Assembly: GCF_004363555.1 (NCBI RefSeq)
Contig: NZ_SNZJ01000013.1
Location: 1 to 64,000 of the forward strand
Reading direction: 5' to 3'
DNA from: Halomonas ventosae
GTDB taxonomy: Bacteria; Pseudomonadota; Gammaproteobacteria; Pseudomonadales; Halomonadaceae
Length of the DNA: 64,000 nt
The position numbers and the translations under genes were made by a program. The notes below the pieces were generated by a model. That model ran no database searches. It worked only from the letters and a program-made list of their open reading frames with translations, and was not told the origin of the DNA. Below, piece after piece: positions 46,597 through 55,124 of the stretch. The stretch's first letter is position 1, and every line of letters begins with the position of its first letter.

Positions 46597-46618
46597 ATGG
46601 AACGATCGGTACTAAATT
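46597..46618. promoter_or_regulatory. Probable TetR operator in front of the regulator gene
   Basis: TGGAACGATCGGTAC followed by TAAAT is shared, with small changes, by the region before the AhpD-like gene (47240-47259). The core CGATCG is palindromic. Placement 8 bases before the tetR ATG fits autorepression. Confidence 0.6.
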
Positions 46619-46625
46619 GACCGGC

Positions 46626-47216
46626 ATGACACGAGGACGCCCCATCGCATACAGCCCGGACGAGGCTGCCAACGCCGCCATGCAGGTCTTCTGGGCACGA
46701 GGCTACGAGAGCGCCTCGACCCGGGACCTGCTCGAGGCCATGCGCCTCTCGCGCAGCAGCCTCTACCAGGCCTTCGGCAACAAGGAGCAGCTCTTCCTCG
46801 AAGCCCTGAGACGCTATCGGGAGTCCCTGCTGGGCCGTCTGGAGCGTCGACTGGAGGCAGCACCCTCGGCCATGGCCTTCCTCGAGACGCTGTTCCGCGA
46901 GACGGCACAGGAAGCCGGCAGCGACCGCGCCGCCCTGGGGTGCCTGATCTTCAATTCCGCCAGCGAACTCGGCCAGCAGGATGGCCTGCCCTCGCAGCAT
47001 GCCCGCCAGAGCATCGCCGCGATCGCGGCCCTGTTCCGGCAGGCGGTGACGCGGGCCCAGGCGGAGGACGACATCGCCCCGGACCGGGATGCCGCCGCCC
47101 TGGCCAGCTACCTGACGATGGGCATGGCCGGTCTCAGGACCCTCTTGAAGAGCGGCGCGGACGCCGAGCAGGCCGGCCAGGCGGTAGAGCTGCTCCTGGA
47201 CGGCCTGCGGCGTTGA
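46626..47216 (+). CDS. TetR/AcrR-family regulator
   Basis: The 196-residue product has an N-terminal TetR helix-turn-helix (residues about 10-55, ending STRDLLEAMRLSRSSLYQAF and GNKEQLFLEALRRY). Its C-terminal ligand domain includes the RAALGCLIFNSASELG block common in the YcdC/TetR_C group. No good ribosome site precedes the ATG at 46626, so the message may be leader-poor. Almost identical operator-like sequences lie before this gene and before the AhpD-like gene 86 bases downstream, which suggests it represses both. Confidence 0.88.
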   Translation: MTRGRPIAYSPDEAANAAMQVFWARGYESASTRDLLEAMRLSRSSLYQAFGNKEQLFLEALRRYRESLLGRLERRLEAAPSAMAFLETLFRETAQEAGSDRAALGCLIFNSASELGQQDGLPSQHARQSIAAIAALFRQAVTRAQAEDDIAPDRDAAALASYLTMGMAGLRTLLKSGADAEQAGQAVELLLDGLRR

Positions 47217-47239
47217 CGACGCCTTTTTCTCGCCATTTT

Positions 47240-47259
47240 TGGAACGATCGATACATAAA
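47240..47259. promoter_or_regulatory. Probable TetR operator in front of the AhpD-like gene
   Basis: TGGAACGATCGATACATAAA shares TGGAACGATCG and the following TAC and TAAA with the site at 46597-46618. It lies about 43 bases before the AhpD-like ATG. Confidence 0.6.
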
Positions 47260-47301
47260 TGGCACCACGGCAGTACCCAGACGACAAAGGAGGCACACCC
47301 C

Positions 47302-47871
47302 ATGTCCGCCGACTATCGGATGCAACTCCCGCCCCAGACCCTCGACAACGCCGATGCCAAGGCGAGGCCGCTGCTCGAGCAGGCCAACGCCAAGCTGGGC
47401 TTCGTGCCCAACATGTACGCGGGCATGGCCAAGGCACCGGGCGTACTGGACACCTACCTGCACGGCTACGAGCTGTTCCGCGAGGACTCCGGCTTCGCGC
47501 CGCCCGAGCAGGAGGTGGTCTTCCTGACCATCAGCCGCCTCAACGGCTGCGGCTACTGCATGTCCGCCCACAGCATGCTGGGTGAGAAGATGTCCCAGGT
47601 CCCGGCCGACGTGCTGGAGGCGATCCGCGACGACCAGCCGATTCCCGACGCGCGCCTGGCGGCCCTCGCCGAGTTCACCAAGGTGATGTTCGAGACCCGG
47701 GGCATGCCCGGCGAAGCGGACGTCAAGGCGTTTCTGGATGCCGGCTTCGAGGAGCAGCAGGTGCTGCAGATCGTGCTGGCCCTGGCGGTCAAGACGCTCT
47801 CCAACTATTCCAACCACGTCAATCATCCCGAACTCGACGAGGCCTTCGCCGGCCATGCCTGGAAGGGCTGA
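47302..47871 (+). CDS. AhpD/carboxymuconolactone-decarboxylase-like peroxidase-related protein
   Basis: The 189-residue product belongs to the CMD/AhpD-like fold, with the redox motif CGYCMSAHSMLG (Cys-x2-Cys and the histidine) in ISRLNGCGYCMSAH. The N-terminus ANAKLGFVPNMYAGMAKAP is typical of peroxidase-related CMD proteins, which probably reduce peroxides or quinones. The ATG follows AAAGGAGG. It is the likely target of the adjacent TetR regulator and ends at a clear terminator (47890-47918). Confidence 0.9.
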   Translation: MSADYRMQLPPQTLDNADAKARPLLEQANAKLGFVPNMYAGMAKAPGVLDTYLHGYELFREDSGFAPPEQEVVFLTISRLNGCGYCMSAHSMLGEKMSQVPADVLEAIRDDQPIPDARLAALAEFTKVMFETRGMPGEADVKAFLDAGFEEQQVLQIVLALAVKTLSNYSNHVNHPELDEAFAGHAWKG

Positions 47872-47889
47872 GCGTATTCCCCCTCGCAT

Positions 47890-47918
47890 CGGCGCCGGAG
47901 ATAATGGCGCCGTTTTTT
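47890..47918 (+). terminator. Rho-independent terminator after the AhpD-like gene
   Basis: A 7-bp perfect stem CGGCGCC (47890-47896 with 47906-47912) is followed directly by TTTTTT (47913-47918), 18 bases past the stop. Confidence 0.88.
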
Positions 47919-48023
47919 ATTCTATAATGGAATAATGTGGTCAGAAAGCATTCTTGCCGCCAGATTGCCCTGCCGGGAGGGCACGCCTAGCATCGTGTCA
48001 TCCCTGATGATGGAGGACGCCCC

Positions 48024-48983
48024 ATGAAACGTACCCTGCTAGTGGCCGCCGGCACCCTGGCCCTGGCCGGCCCGGCCCATGCTCTGCACCCCGCTCCGCT
48101 GGTCGACGCCGCCTGGCTCGATAGCAAGCTTGGCAGCGACGACCTGGTCGTGCTGGACGTGCGCTCCGCCATCGATGACGGCGGCGACCGGGAGAGCTTC
48201 GAGGCGGCGCGCATCCCCGGCAGCCGCTACAGCAGCTACACCGAGGCCGGCTGGCGCGAGGAGCGCGACGGGGTCGCCGGCCTGATGCCCGCGGTGGATG
48301 ACCTCGAGGCACTCATCGGCGACCTGGGCATCGACAACGACGATACGGTGGTCGTGGTCCCGGCCGGCACCGGGCCCACCGACTTCGGCAGTGCCGCCCG
48401 CGTCTACTGGACCTTCAAGGCCCTCGGCCATGACGAGGTGACGATCCTCAACGGCGGCTTCGCCGGCTGGGAGCAGCAGGGCTTCGAGACCGCCAGCGGC
48501 ACGGCGAGCGACCCCGATGCGGCCGACTTCTCGGCCACGATGCAGGAACAGCTGCTGGCCACCACCGAGGAGGTGGAAGCGGCCCGCGAGGCCGACGAGA
48601 CGACGCTGGTGGATGCCCGTCCGCCGGCCTTCTACAGAGGCGAGACCCAGTCACCCGCCGCTCGCGTGCCGGGAACCATCCCCGGCTCGGTGAACCTGCC
48701 CCACGATGGCAGCCTCGAGGCGCGCGACGGGGCCTACTACCTGCAGCCGGACTCGCTGAAGGCCCGCATCGACGAGCTCGGGCTCGACCAGGAGGCGCCC
48801 GCCGTGGCCTTCTGCAATACCGGCCACTGGGCCGCCAGCGGCTGGTTCCAGCTTAGCGAGATCGGTGGGCTCAAGAACACCACCATGTACGATGGCTCCA
48901 TGGCCGCCTGGACCCGGGACGACGACCGTCCCGTCCATCTGGCCGAGCGGGGCACCGTCAGCGTCGGCGAGCTGGCCGAGTAG
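48024..48983 (+). CDS. Periplasmic two-domain rhodanese-type sulfurtransferase
   Basis: The 319-residue product starts with a signal peptide (LLVAAGTLALAGPAHAL) and has two rhodanese domains (about 25-150 and 170-310). The first is the structural one (VVLDVRSAIDDGG onward). The second carries the active-site cysteine loop AFCNTGHWAAS. Such proteins transfer sulfane sulfur from thiosulfate or related donors to thiol acceptors or cyanide, though the physiological donor is unknown here. A TATAAT box at 47923-47928, just past the previous terminator, may be part of its promoter, but I see no good -35. Confidence 0.9.
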   Translation: MKRTLLVAAGTLALAGPAHALHPAPLVDAAWLDSKLGSDDLVVLDVRSAIDDGGDRESFEAARIPGSRYSSYTEAGWREERDGVAGLMPAVDDLEALIGDLGIDNDDTVVVVPAGTGPTDFGSAARVYWTFKALGHDEVTILNGGFAGWEQQGFETASGTASDPDAADFSATMQEQLLATTEEVEAAREADETTLVDARPPAFYRGETQSPAARVPGTIPGSVNLPHDGSLEARDGAYYLQPDSLKARIDELGLDQEAPAVAFCNTGHWAASGWFQLSEIGGLKNTTMYDGSMAAWTRDDDRPVHLAERGTVSVGELAE

Positions 48984-49011
48984 CCTCGCCGCCTGAAGGT
49001 CCCCCACAAAC

Positions 49012-49042
49012 CGCCCCGCGGTCGATCACCGGCCGCGGGGCG
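49012..49042. terminator. Hairpin between convergent rhodanese and dehalogenase genes
   Basis: A 10-bp perfect GC-rich stem (49012-49021 with 49033-49042) and an 11-base loop lie 29 bases after the rhodanese stop and 22 bases from the dehalogenase stop. There is no T-run. It may act on both strands. Confidence 0.5.
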
Positions 49043-49063
49043 CTTGCCATCCTGCCGGTGGCT

Positions 49064-49747
49064 CTAGCCGAGTCGCTCGGCCAGGGCATCGAGGTCGGCG
49101 ACCGTGATGTCCGGCTCGATTCCCCAGGGATCGAAGGGCGCATCGGGAATACGGCGCACCCAGGCGGCATGCAGGCCGGCATGGCGGGCGCCGATGACGT
49201 CGAAGGGGTTGCTGGAGATCAGCCAGGTGTCGCCGGGCTCGCTCTCCAGCCGATAGCGCAGATGGGCATAGACCGCCGGGTCGGGCTTGAAGCGCTTGAC
49301 CTCGTCGACGCTGACCACCGTCTCGAAGCGCTCGCGGATCCCGGCCTGGGTCAGCAGCCCCTCGACCGCCTCACGGCTGCCGTTGGAGAAGGCCACGCAG
49401 CGCACCCCCGCCTCGGCGAGGCGCTCCAGGGCGGCCGAGGCCTCGGGAAAGGCCGGCAGCCGGGCGTAGACGCCCATCAGGTGGTCCTTGTCGGTCTCCG
49501 AGAAGCGCGTCTGCAGGGCACGGTCGGTGAACTCCAGCGCCTCGCGGGTGCAGTGGGAGAAGTCCGCGTAGGCCCCCATCAGGCCGCGACGGAAGCTGTA
49601 CTCCAGCTGCTTGTCGCGCCAGCGCCGCGAGAACTCCGGGGCCAGGTCCGAACGGTCCTGCCCGGCGAGGCGCTGCTCGAGCTCGGCGACCACGCCATGG
49701 GTGTCGATCAGGGTTCCGTAGACATCGAAGGCGAGTACCTTGGCCAT
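49064..49747 (-). CDS. Haloacid dehalogenase type II family hydrolase
   Basis: HAD-family type II dehalogenases hydrolyse 2-haloalkanoates, although many annotated members act on other substrates. The 227-residue product shows motif I FDVYGTLIDT (nucleophile Asp8), motif II SNGSREAV, motif III KRFKPDPAVY and the motif IV-region SSNPFDVIGARHAG. All four are in the order of the L-2-haloacid dehalogenase subfamily. The ATG at 49747 follows AAGGAG. It lies downstream of eutC on the same strand, 81 bases on, and may be transcribed with it. Confidence 0.88.
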   Translation of the reverse strand: MAKVLAFDVYGTLIDTHGVVAELEQRLAGQDRSDLAPEFSRRWRDKQLEYSFRRGLMGAYADFSHCTREALEFTDRALQTRFSETDKDHLMGVYARLPAFPEASAALERLAEAGVRCVAFSNGSREAVEGLLTQAGIRERFETVVSVDEVKRFKPDPAVYAHLRYRLESEPGDTWLISSNPFDVIGARHAGLHAAWVRRIPDAPFDPWGIEPDITVADLDALAERLG

Positions 49748-49828
49748 CCCCTTGCTCCTTCCATTTGTGAGAGTTCCCAGCCTGCGCCAAGCGCCCCGCC
49801 GCGACAAGTCGACCTGCGGCGGAAGGCC

Positions 49829-50776
49829 TCAGCCGGAGAGGAGCCTCGACAGGGCGAAGTCGGCGATGGCGGTATCCTGCACACCGGTGCCGGTGAGGTC
49901 GCACACCGTCAGCGTGTCGTCCGTCAGGCGCAGGCGCTGTCCCTCGGCGATCACCCGGCCCAGTTCGTGGACCTTGAAGGGCACTTCCCCGCCCTCGAAG
50001 ACCTTGAGCTCACCGTTGCCCTCGCTCTGGGCACGGGTATCGCAGACGAAGGCGTCGGCGCGGGTCAGCACCGAGGCATCCAGTTCGCGCTTCTCCGGGC
50101 TGTCCGAGCCCATGGCGGTGACATGCACGCCCGCGGGCAGGTCCCGGGCATGCAGCAGCGGCGTGCGTGACGGGGTGGCGCTGACGATGATGTCCGCCGC
50201 GGCACAGGCCTCGGCGATGTCGTCGTGGACGTTCACCGTCAGTCCCGTGGCGCGCATCCGCTCGGCGTAGGCCTCCGCCGCTTCGCGACGGCGTGCCCAG
50301 ACGTCCAGGGTATCGAGGTCGCGCACCAGGCGCAGCGCCTGCACTTGGCGCTCGGCCTGCTCGCCGGCGCCGAGTACCGTCACCCGGCGGCTGGTCTCCC
50401 GCGACAGGTGCCTGGCGGCGATGGCGCCGGCCAGTGCCGTGCGCACCTGGGTGAGATACCCCTCGTCGAAGAGCACGGCCTCCACCTGCCCGGTCCTGGC
50501 CGAGAACACCAGCATCAGGCCGTTGAGGCTCGGCAACCCCAGCGCCGGATTGTCGAAGAAGCCGGAGCTGACCTTGATGGCGAAGCGCTCGGCGCCGCGG
50601 ACATGGGCCGTCTTGACGTCCACCTCGCCATTGGCCTCCTCGATGGCCATGGAGAGGATGGGCGGCTGCACGACCTCGCCACGCCCCAGGGCGGCGAACC
50701 CCGCCTCCACGGCGGAAAGTGCCGCCGGGTCGATGCCGACGGCCCCTTCGATGGCCTCGCGATGGTAGAGCTGCAT
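49829..50776 (-). CDS. eutC: Ectoine utilization protein EutC (ornithine cyclodeaminase/mu-crystallin family)
   Basis: EutC acts with EutB in use of hydroxyectoine-derived compounds in relatives. Its exact reaction is not fully defined. The 315-residue product has the OCD/mu-crystallin pattern EEANGEVDVKTAHVRG, FAIKVSSGFFDNP and the NAD-binding RRVTVLGAGEQAERQV. ATPSRTPLLHARDLPAGVHV and VTAMGSDSPEKREL follow. The ATG at 50776 is seven bases after GGAGG. Upstream, between eutB and eutC, sits a nine-copy 7-base repeat. Confidence 0.85.
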   Translation of the reverse strand: MQLYHREAIEGAVGIDPAALSAVEAGFAALGRGEVVQPPILSMAIEEANGEVDVKTAHVRGAERFAIKVSSGFFDNPALGLPSLNGLMLVFSARTGQVEAVLFDEGYLTQVRTALAGAIAARHLSRETSRRVTVLGAGEQAERQVQALRLVRDLDTLDVWARRREAAEAYAERMRATGLTVNVHDDIAEACAAADIIVSATPSRTPLLHARDLPAGVHVTAMGSDSPEKRELDASVLTRADAFVCDTRAQSEGNGELKVFEGGEVPFKVHELGRVIAEGQRLRLTDDTLTVCDLTGTGVQDTAIADFALSRLLSG

Positions 50777-50795
50777 GGGGAACCTCCAGGAGCGG

Positions 50796-50863
50796 GTGGC
50801 AAGTGGCAAGTGGCAAGTGGCAAGTGGCAAGTGGCAAGTGGCAAGTGGCAAGTGGCAAGTGGC
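50796..50863. repeat. Heptanucleotide repeat AAGTGGC, nine full copies, in the eutB-eutC spacer
   Basis: Nine perfect copies of AAGTGGC occupy 50801-50863, with five more matching bases before them. The array ends 20 bases before the eutC ATG on the minus strand. An adjacent stretch (50879-50903) has looser repeats of a similar 7-mer. Read through in frame from a TTG it would add Pro-Leu-Ala-Thr-Cys-His-Leu units to EutC, but the strong ribosome site at the ATG argues that it is non-coding spacer. Confidence 0.9.
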
Positions 50864-50908
50864 GCAGGGTGTTCTATCCCTTCCTACTTTCTACTTTTTA
50901 CTTGCCCG

Positions 50909-51901
50909 TTATCGTCCCGCCAGGGCGCGCGCCCGATCAAGGGTCGAGAGCGAGACCGCGTTGCCGGAGAGAATCAGCGCCACGCGCTGGCCGCGCACGT
51001 CCAGGCCATGCTCCGCGATGGCCGCCAGCCCCACGGCGGCGGCGCCCTCCACCAGGCGCTTCTCCTCCTCGAGGAGTTCGACCATGGCCGCGGCGATGGC
51101 GCGCTCGGAGACCTGGAGATGGTCGTCCATCACCTCGCGCACCAGACGGAGGGTGCAGCGGTTGTCGCGCCCGATGCCGCCGCCCAGGGAGTCGCCCAGG
51201 CTCTCGACCTCCTCCACCGCCACGGGATGGCCTGCCTTGAGGCTCTCCCACATGGCCGCGCCAAGGGACAGGCTCACCCCGGTGACCCGGCAGGCGGGCC
51301 GAATCGCCTTCACGGCCGCGCCGATGCCACCCAGCAGGCCGCCGCCGGAGAGCCCGACGATGACCCGGTCCAGGCCCGGACAGTCCTCCATGAGTTCGAG
51401 GCCGATGGTGCCCTGCCCGGCCACGACCCGCGGGTCGTCGAAGGGCGGGATCAGGGTCATGCCGCGCTCGCTCACCAGTCGCTCGACCTCGGAAAACGCC
51501 TCGTCCTGGCTGGCGCCGACGCGCCTCGCCTCGGCGCCCAGCGCCTCGATGGCGGCCACCTTGTTGGCCGGCACCAGCCGCGACAGGCAGATCACCGCCG
51601 GCACGCCCAGCCGGGCGGCGGCGTGCGCCACCGCCCGGCCGTGGTTGCCGGTGGACGCCGTCACCACCCCGGCCGCCAGTGCCTCGCGGCCGCGGCCCTC
51701 GATCAAGGCGGCGAGCATGTTGACCGCGCCACGCAGCTTGAAGGCGCCGGTGGGCTGGCAGGTCTCGAGCTTGAGCAGGATGTCGGCATCGAAGCGCGCC
51801 GAGAGGGCCGCCGAGCGCACCAGTGGCGTGCGCACCACCTCGTCGGCGATGCGCCGGCGTGCCTGGTAGAGCGCCTCCAGGGAGACACCGTGATCGTGCA
51901 T
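50909..51901 (-). CDS. eutB: Hydroxyectoine utilization dehydratase EutB
   Basis: EutB is a PLP-dependent threonine-dehydratase-like enzyme in hydroxyectoine use. The 330-residue product has the PLP lysine in QPTGAFKLRGAVN (Lys55), the STGNHGRAVAHAA loop, VGLSGGGLLGGIGAA (phosphate-binding glycine loop) and ILSGNAVSL. The chosen ATG at 51901 follows GGAGGAG; a GTG four codons upstream is an alternative. It lies 93 bases after doeD. The intervening stretch holds nothing notable. Confidence 0.87.
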   Translation of the reverse strand: MHDHGVSLEALYQARRRIADEVVRTPLVRSAALSARFDADILLKLETCQPTGAFKLRGAVNMLAALIEGRGREALAAGVVTASTGNHGRAVAHAAARLGVPAVICLSRLVPANKVAAIEALGAEARRVGASQDEAFSEVERLVSERGMTLIPPFDDPRVVAGQGTIGLELMEDCPGLDRVIVGLSGGGLLGGIGAAVKAIRPACRVTGVSLSLGAAMWESLKAGHPVAVEEVESLGDSLGGGIGRDNRCTLRLVREVMDDHLQVSERAIAAAMVELLEEEKRLVEGAAAVGLAAIAEHGLDVRGQRVALILSGNAVSLSTLDRARALAGR

Positions 51902-51994
51902 CCTCTCCTCCACGCCAACGGCGTCGCCGCGGGATGGCCCGCGGCGACGCTCAGGGGTTACGGCCTCCCGAAGGACCAGGGTCGGACCGGGGCG

Positions 51995-53422
51995 TCAGGC
52001 CACCGTGTCCGCCACCGCCTTGACAGCTCCCTCGCGGACCAACTCGTCGAGCACCGCGTCCACGGCGCGGCGGGCCCGGGCGACGATCTCGTCGACCTCC
52101 TCGCGGCTGGTGGTCAGCGGTGGCGCGAAGCCCAGGATATCCCCCTGGGGCATGGCACGGGCGATCAGGTTCTCCTGCATGGCCGCGGCGGCGATGCGCG
52201 GGCCGACCTTCAGTGCCGGGTCGAAGGCCGCGCGGCGACTCGGGTCGGCGGCGAACTCCAGGGCCGCCAGCATGCCCACGCCGCGCACATTACCGACGAT
52301 GGGGTGGTCGCCGAAGGCGGCCTGCATCCGCTGCTGCAGGTAGGCGCCGGTCTCGGCGGCATTGCGGGTCAGCCCCTCGCGCTCGATGATCGCCAGGTTG
52401 GCCAGGCCCGCGGCACAGCCCAGGGCATGACCGGAGTAGGTCCAGCCGTGGCCGATCGGGCCATACTCGCCGGTGCCCTGCTCCAGCACCTGCCACACGC
52501 GGTCGCCGACGATCACGCCGGAGAGCGGCTGATAGGCGCTGGTCAGGCCCTTGGCCACGGTGATCAGGTCGGGCTTGATGCCATAGAAGTGGCTGCCGAA
52601 GTCGGCGCCGATGCGCCCGAAGCCGCAGACCACCTCGTCGGCGATCAGCAGCACGTCGTACTTGGCGAGCACCGCCTGGATCTCGGCCCAGTAGCCCTCC
52701 GGCGGCGGCACGATGCCGCCGGTGCCGAGCACCGGCTCGCCGATGAAGGCGGCCACGGTCTCCGGCCCCTCGGCGAGGATCATCTCCTCGAGCTTCGCGG
52801 CGCAGTGCTTCGAGAACTCGCGCTCGCTCATTCCCTCCAGTTCCGCGGCGCGCTGGTAGTAGAACGGCGCCTCGGTGTGGCGGATGGTATCGATGGGCAG
52901 GTCGAAGTGGTCGTGGAACGCCTTCAGCCCGGTCAACGAGCCGGAGGCGATGCCGGAGCCGTGGTAGCCACGCATCCGCGAGATGACCTTCTTCTTCTGC
53001 GGCAGGCCGCGCACGTTGTTGTAGTAGCGCACGATCTTGAGCTGGGTCTCGTTGGCATCACTGCCGGACATGCCGTAGTAGACCTTGGACATGCCGGGAC
53101 CGGCGAGCTCGAGGATCTTCTCGGAGAGCGCGATCTGCGGCTCGTTGGAGTGCCCCACATAGGTATGGTAGTAGGACATCTTCAGGGCCTGCTCGTAGAT
53201 GGCCTCGGCCACCTCGGTGCGGCCGTAGCCGATGTTGACGCAGTAGAGGCCGGCGAAGCCGTCGATGAACTCGCGGCCATCCTTGTCGACGACATGGATC
53301 CCCTTGCCGCCGGTGATCACGCGGCCCGGCGCATCGCCGTGGGCGAAGTCGCGCAGGTGGGTGGAGGCGTGGAAGGTCACCTTGCGGTCGCGGTCGATCA
53401 GGTCCTGGTGCTGCTGGTTCAT
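51995..53422 (-). CDS. doeD: Ectoine catabolism aminotransferase DoeD
   Basis: DoeD transaminates L-2,4-diaminobutyrate to aspartate 4-semialdehyde. The 475-residue class III aminotransferase shows GGKGIHVVDKDGREFIDGF, YGMSGSDANETQLKI, ADEVVCGFGRIG and the PLP-lysine run ITVAKGLTSAYQPLSGVI. GHGWTYSGHALGCAAGLAN is also present. Similarity to other omega-aminotransferases means the substrate is judged from context: doeC follows on the other side, and doeA/B/X are in the same locus. Confidence 0.88.
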   Translation of the reverse strand: MNQQHQDLIDRDRKVTFHASTHLRDFAHGDAPGRVITGGKGIHVVDKDGREFIDGFAGLYCVNIGYGRTEVAEAIYEQALKMSYYHTYVGHSNEPQIALSEKILELAGPGMSKVYYGMSGSDANETQLKIVRYYNNVRGLPQKKKVISRMRGYHGSGIASGSLTGLKAFHDHFDLPIDTIRHTEAPFYYQRAAELEGMSEREFSKHCAAKLEEMILAEGPETVAAFIGEPVLGTGGIVPPPEGYWAEIQAVLAKYDVLLIADEVVCGFGRIGADFGSHFYGIKPDLITVAKGLTSAYQPLSGVIVGDRVWQVLEQGTGEYGPIGHGWTYSGHALGCAAGLANLAIIEREGLTRNAAETGAYLQQRMQAAFGDHPIVGNVRGVGMLAALEFAADPSRRAAFDPALKVGPRIAAAAMQENLIARAMPQGDILGFAPPLTTSREEVDEIVARARRAVDAVLDELVREGAVKAVADTVA

Positions 53423-53527
53423 CTCGTGTTCTCTCTTCTCTCGTGCTCCCCGGCATACCGCCGGGGAGAAGGTTCAAATCAATTAAGCAAGACCACTAAT
53501 CTTGAGAGCTCTGCGAGCGCAGCAAGC

Positions 53528-55009
53528 TCAACTACCCGATACGGAGCCGAGGGCACCCAGGCAGTAGTACTTGGTCTCGAGATACTCGTCGATACCGGTC
53601 ACCCCGCCCTCGCGGCCGAGGCCGGAGTGCTTGACGCCGCCAAAGGGCACGGGCGGGCCGGTCATCTTCACCGAGTTCACCGAGACCATGCCGAACTCCA
53701 GGGCACGCATGATCTTCCAGATGCGGCGGATGTCGTGGGTGTAGATATAGGCCGCCAGGCCGTACTCGGTGTCGTTGGCCATCTCGATGACCTGGTCATC
53801 GTCGGCGTAGGCGGTGATGCCGGCCACCGGGGCGAAGCTCTCCTCGTGCCAGATCTTCATGTCGTGGGTCACGTCCGTGAGCAGCACCGGCATGAAGAAG
53901 TTCTCGCCCGGCGCCTGGCTCTGGTCGCCGGCCACCAGGGTGGCGCCCTTGGAAATGGCGTCATCGACGATGGCCGCGGCCTTCTCCACCGCCTGGCGAT
54001 GGATCAGCGGCCCCAGGTCGATCTCGCTCTCCAGGCCGTTGCCCACGGTCAGCGCCGCCATGCGCTCGGCGAAGTGCTCGACGAACTCGTCATGGATCGA
54101 CTCGTGGACCAGGATACGGTCCGCGGCGAGGCAGTCCTGACCGGCGGTCTGGAACTTGGCCGCCACCGCGGCGAAGGCCGCTTCCTTGGGATCCATGTCC
54201 GGCCCCACGATAAAGGGCGCGTTGCCACCGAGTTCCAGTGAGACGCGCTTGACCGTGTTGGCGCATTGCTCCAGCAGCAGCCGGCCGACCCGGGTGGAAC
54301 CGGTGAAGGAGAGCGCCTTGACCCGGTCCTCGGCGCACAGGATCTTCGACACCTCGGCGGGCTCGCCCAGCACGACGTTGAAGACCCCGGCCGGGATGCC
54401 GGCGCGCTCGGCGAGCTCGGCGAGCGCCAGCGCCGAGAACGGCGTCTCGCCGGCCGGCTTGACGATCACCGTGCAGCCGGCAGCCATGGCGGCGGCGGCC
54501 TTGCGGGTGATCATCGCCAGGGGGAAGTTCCACGGGGTGATCAGCGCGGCGATGCCCACCGGCTCCTTGATGGTACCCAATGCCGCGTTGGGGATATGGC
54601 TGGGAATGGTCTCGCCGAAGGTGCGCTTGCCCTCCTCGGCGAACCAGCGCACGAAGCTGGCGCCGTACTCCACCTCGCCACGGGCGTCGGGCAGCGGCTT
54701 GCCCTGCTCCAGGGTCATGAGGGTGGCGAGGTCCTCGCGATGGGCCTGCAGCAGGTCGTACCAGGCCAGCAGCCGCTCGCACCGCTCGTCGGCGCGCAGC
54801 GCACGCCAGTGCACGAAGGCGGCCTCGGCGGCATCCACCGCCGCGGTGATCTGGTGGGCCTCCAGCCAGGGAATGTGCCCCAGCGCCTCGCCGGTGGCCG
54901 GGTCGAACACGGCCTCCTCGCGGCCACCCTCGCCATGGGTCCACTTGCCGTCGACGTAGGCGTACTGGCGAAACAGGCGCGGATCGCTGAGCTTGCTGGA
55001 CAGAGTCAT
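53528..55009 (-). CDS. doeC: Ectoine catabolism semialdehyde dehydrogenase DoeC
   Basis: DoeC oxidises aspartate 4-semialdehyde to aspartate with NAD(P). The 493-residue ALDH, of the succinate-semialdehyde dehydrogenase type, has ALITPWNFPLAMITRKAAAA, VSLELGGNAPFIV with the catalytic glutamate, QTAGQDCLAADRILV with the catalytic cysteine, and PFGGVKHSGLGREGG. The ATG at 55009 follows AGGGGAGG. It appears to begin a doeC-doeD-eutB-eutC transcription unit, since a terminator-like element lies upstream at 55078-55124. Confidence 0.88.
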   Translation of the reverse strand: MTLSSKLSDPRLFRQYAYVDGKWTHGEGGREEAVFDPATGEALGHIPWLEAHQITAAVDAAEAAFVHWRALRADERCERLLAWYDLLQAHREDLATLMTLEQGKPLPDARGEVEYGASFVRWFAEEGKRTFGETIPSHIPNAALGTIKEPVGIAALITPWNFPLAMITRKAAAAMAAGCTVIVKPAGETPFSALALAELAERAGIPAGVFNVVLGEPAEVSKILCAEDRVKALSFTGSTRVGRLLLEQCANTVKRVSLELGGNAPFIVGPDMDPKEAAFAAVAAKFQTAGQDCLAADRILVHESIHDEFVEHFAERMAALTVGNGLESEIDLGPLIHRQAVEKAAAIVDDAISKGATLVAGDQSQAPGENFFMPVLLTDVTHDMKIWHEESFAPVAGITAYADDDQVIEMANDTEYGLAAYIYTHDIRRIWKIMRALEFGMVSVNSVKMTGPPVPFGGVKHSGLGREGGVTGIDEYLETKYYCLGALGSVSGS

Positions 55010-55077
55010 GCTGTACCTCCCCTGACGCACCGGCGTATGTCAGCGCCGGCGATGTTCCGGCGCGGCTCTGGGCGCCG

Positions 55078-55124
55078 GGAAAAAGAAAAAACGCGCGAGC
55101 CGCCTGTTCGGCAGGGCGGCTCGA
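55078..55124 (-). terminator. Terminator separating the decarboxylase module from doeC
   Basis: On the minus strand a 9-bp stem (55116-55124 with 55097-55105) is followed after a few GC bases by TTTTTTCTTTTT (about 55081-55092). It lies in the 226-base gap between the decarboxylase stop and doeC. A second 9-bp hairpin, 55180-55188 with 55196-55204, lies nearer the decarboxylase stop but lacks a T-run on the minus strand. Confidence 0.6.

Noticed and set aside
47900..47928. TATAAT at 47923 as a full sigma-70 promoter for the rhodanese gene
   Set aside because: No acceptable -35 hexamer is found 16-18 bases upstream, so only the -10 match is mentioned in the gene entry.
50796..50863. Heptamer array considered as a CRISPR-like or phase-variable coding repeat
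   Set aside because: Units are 7 bases without spacers, so not CRISPR. Coding use would need a TTG start without a ribosome site, while a strong site lies downstream at the true eutC ATG.
50225..54241. Plus-strand open frame of 1338 codons opposite eutC, eutB, doeD and doeC
   Set aside because: It runs antisense across four clear genes and two intergenic gaps, with low-complexity composition and no motif.
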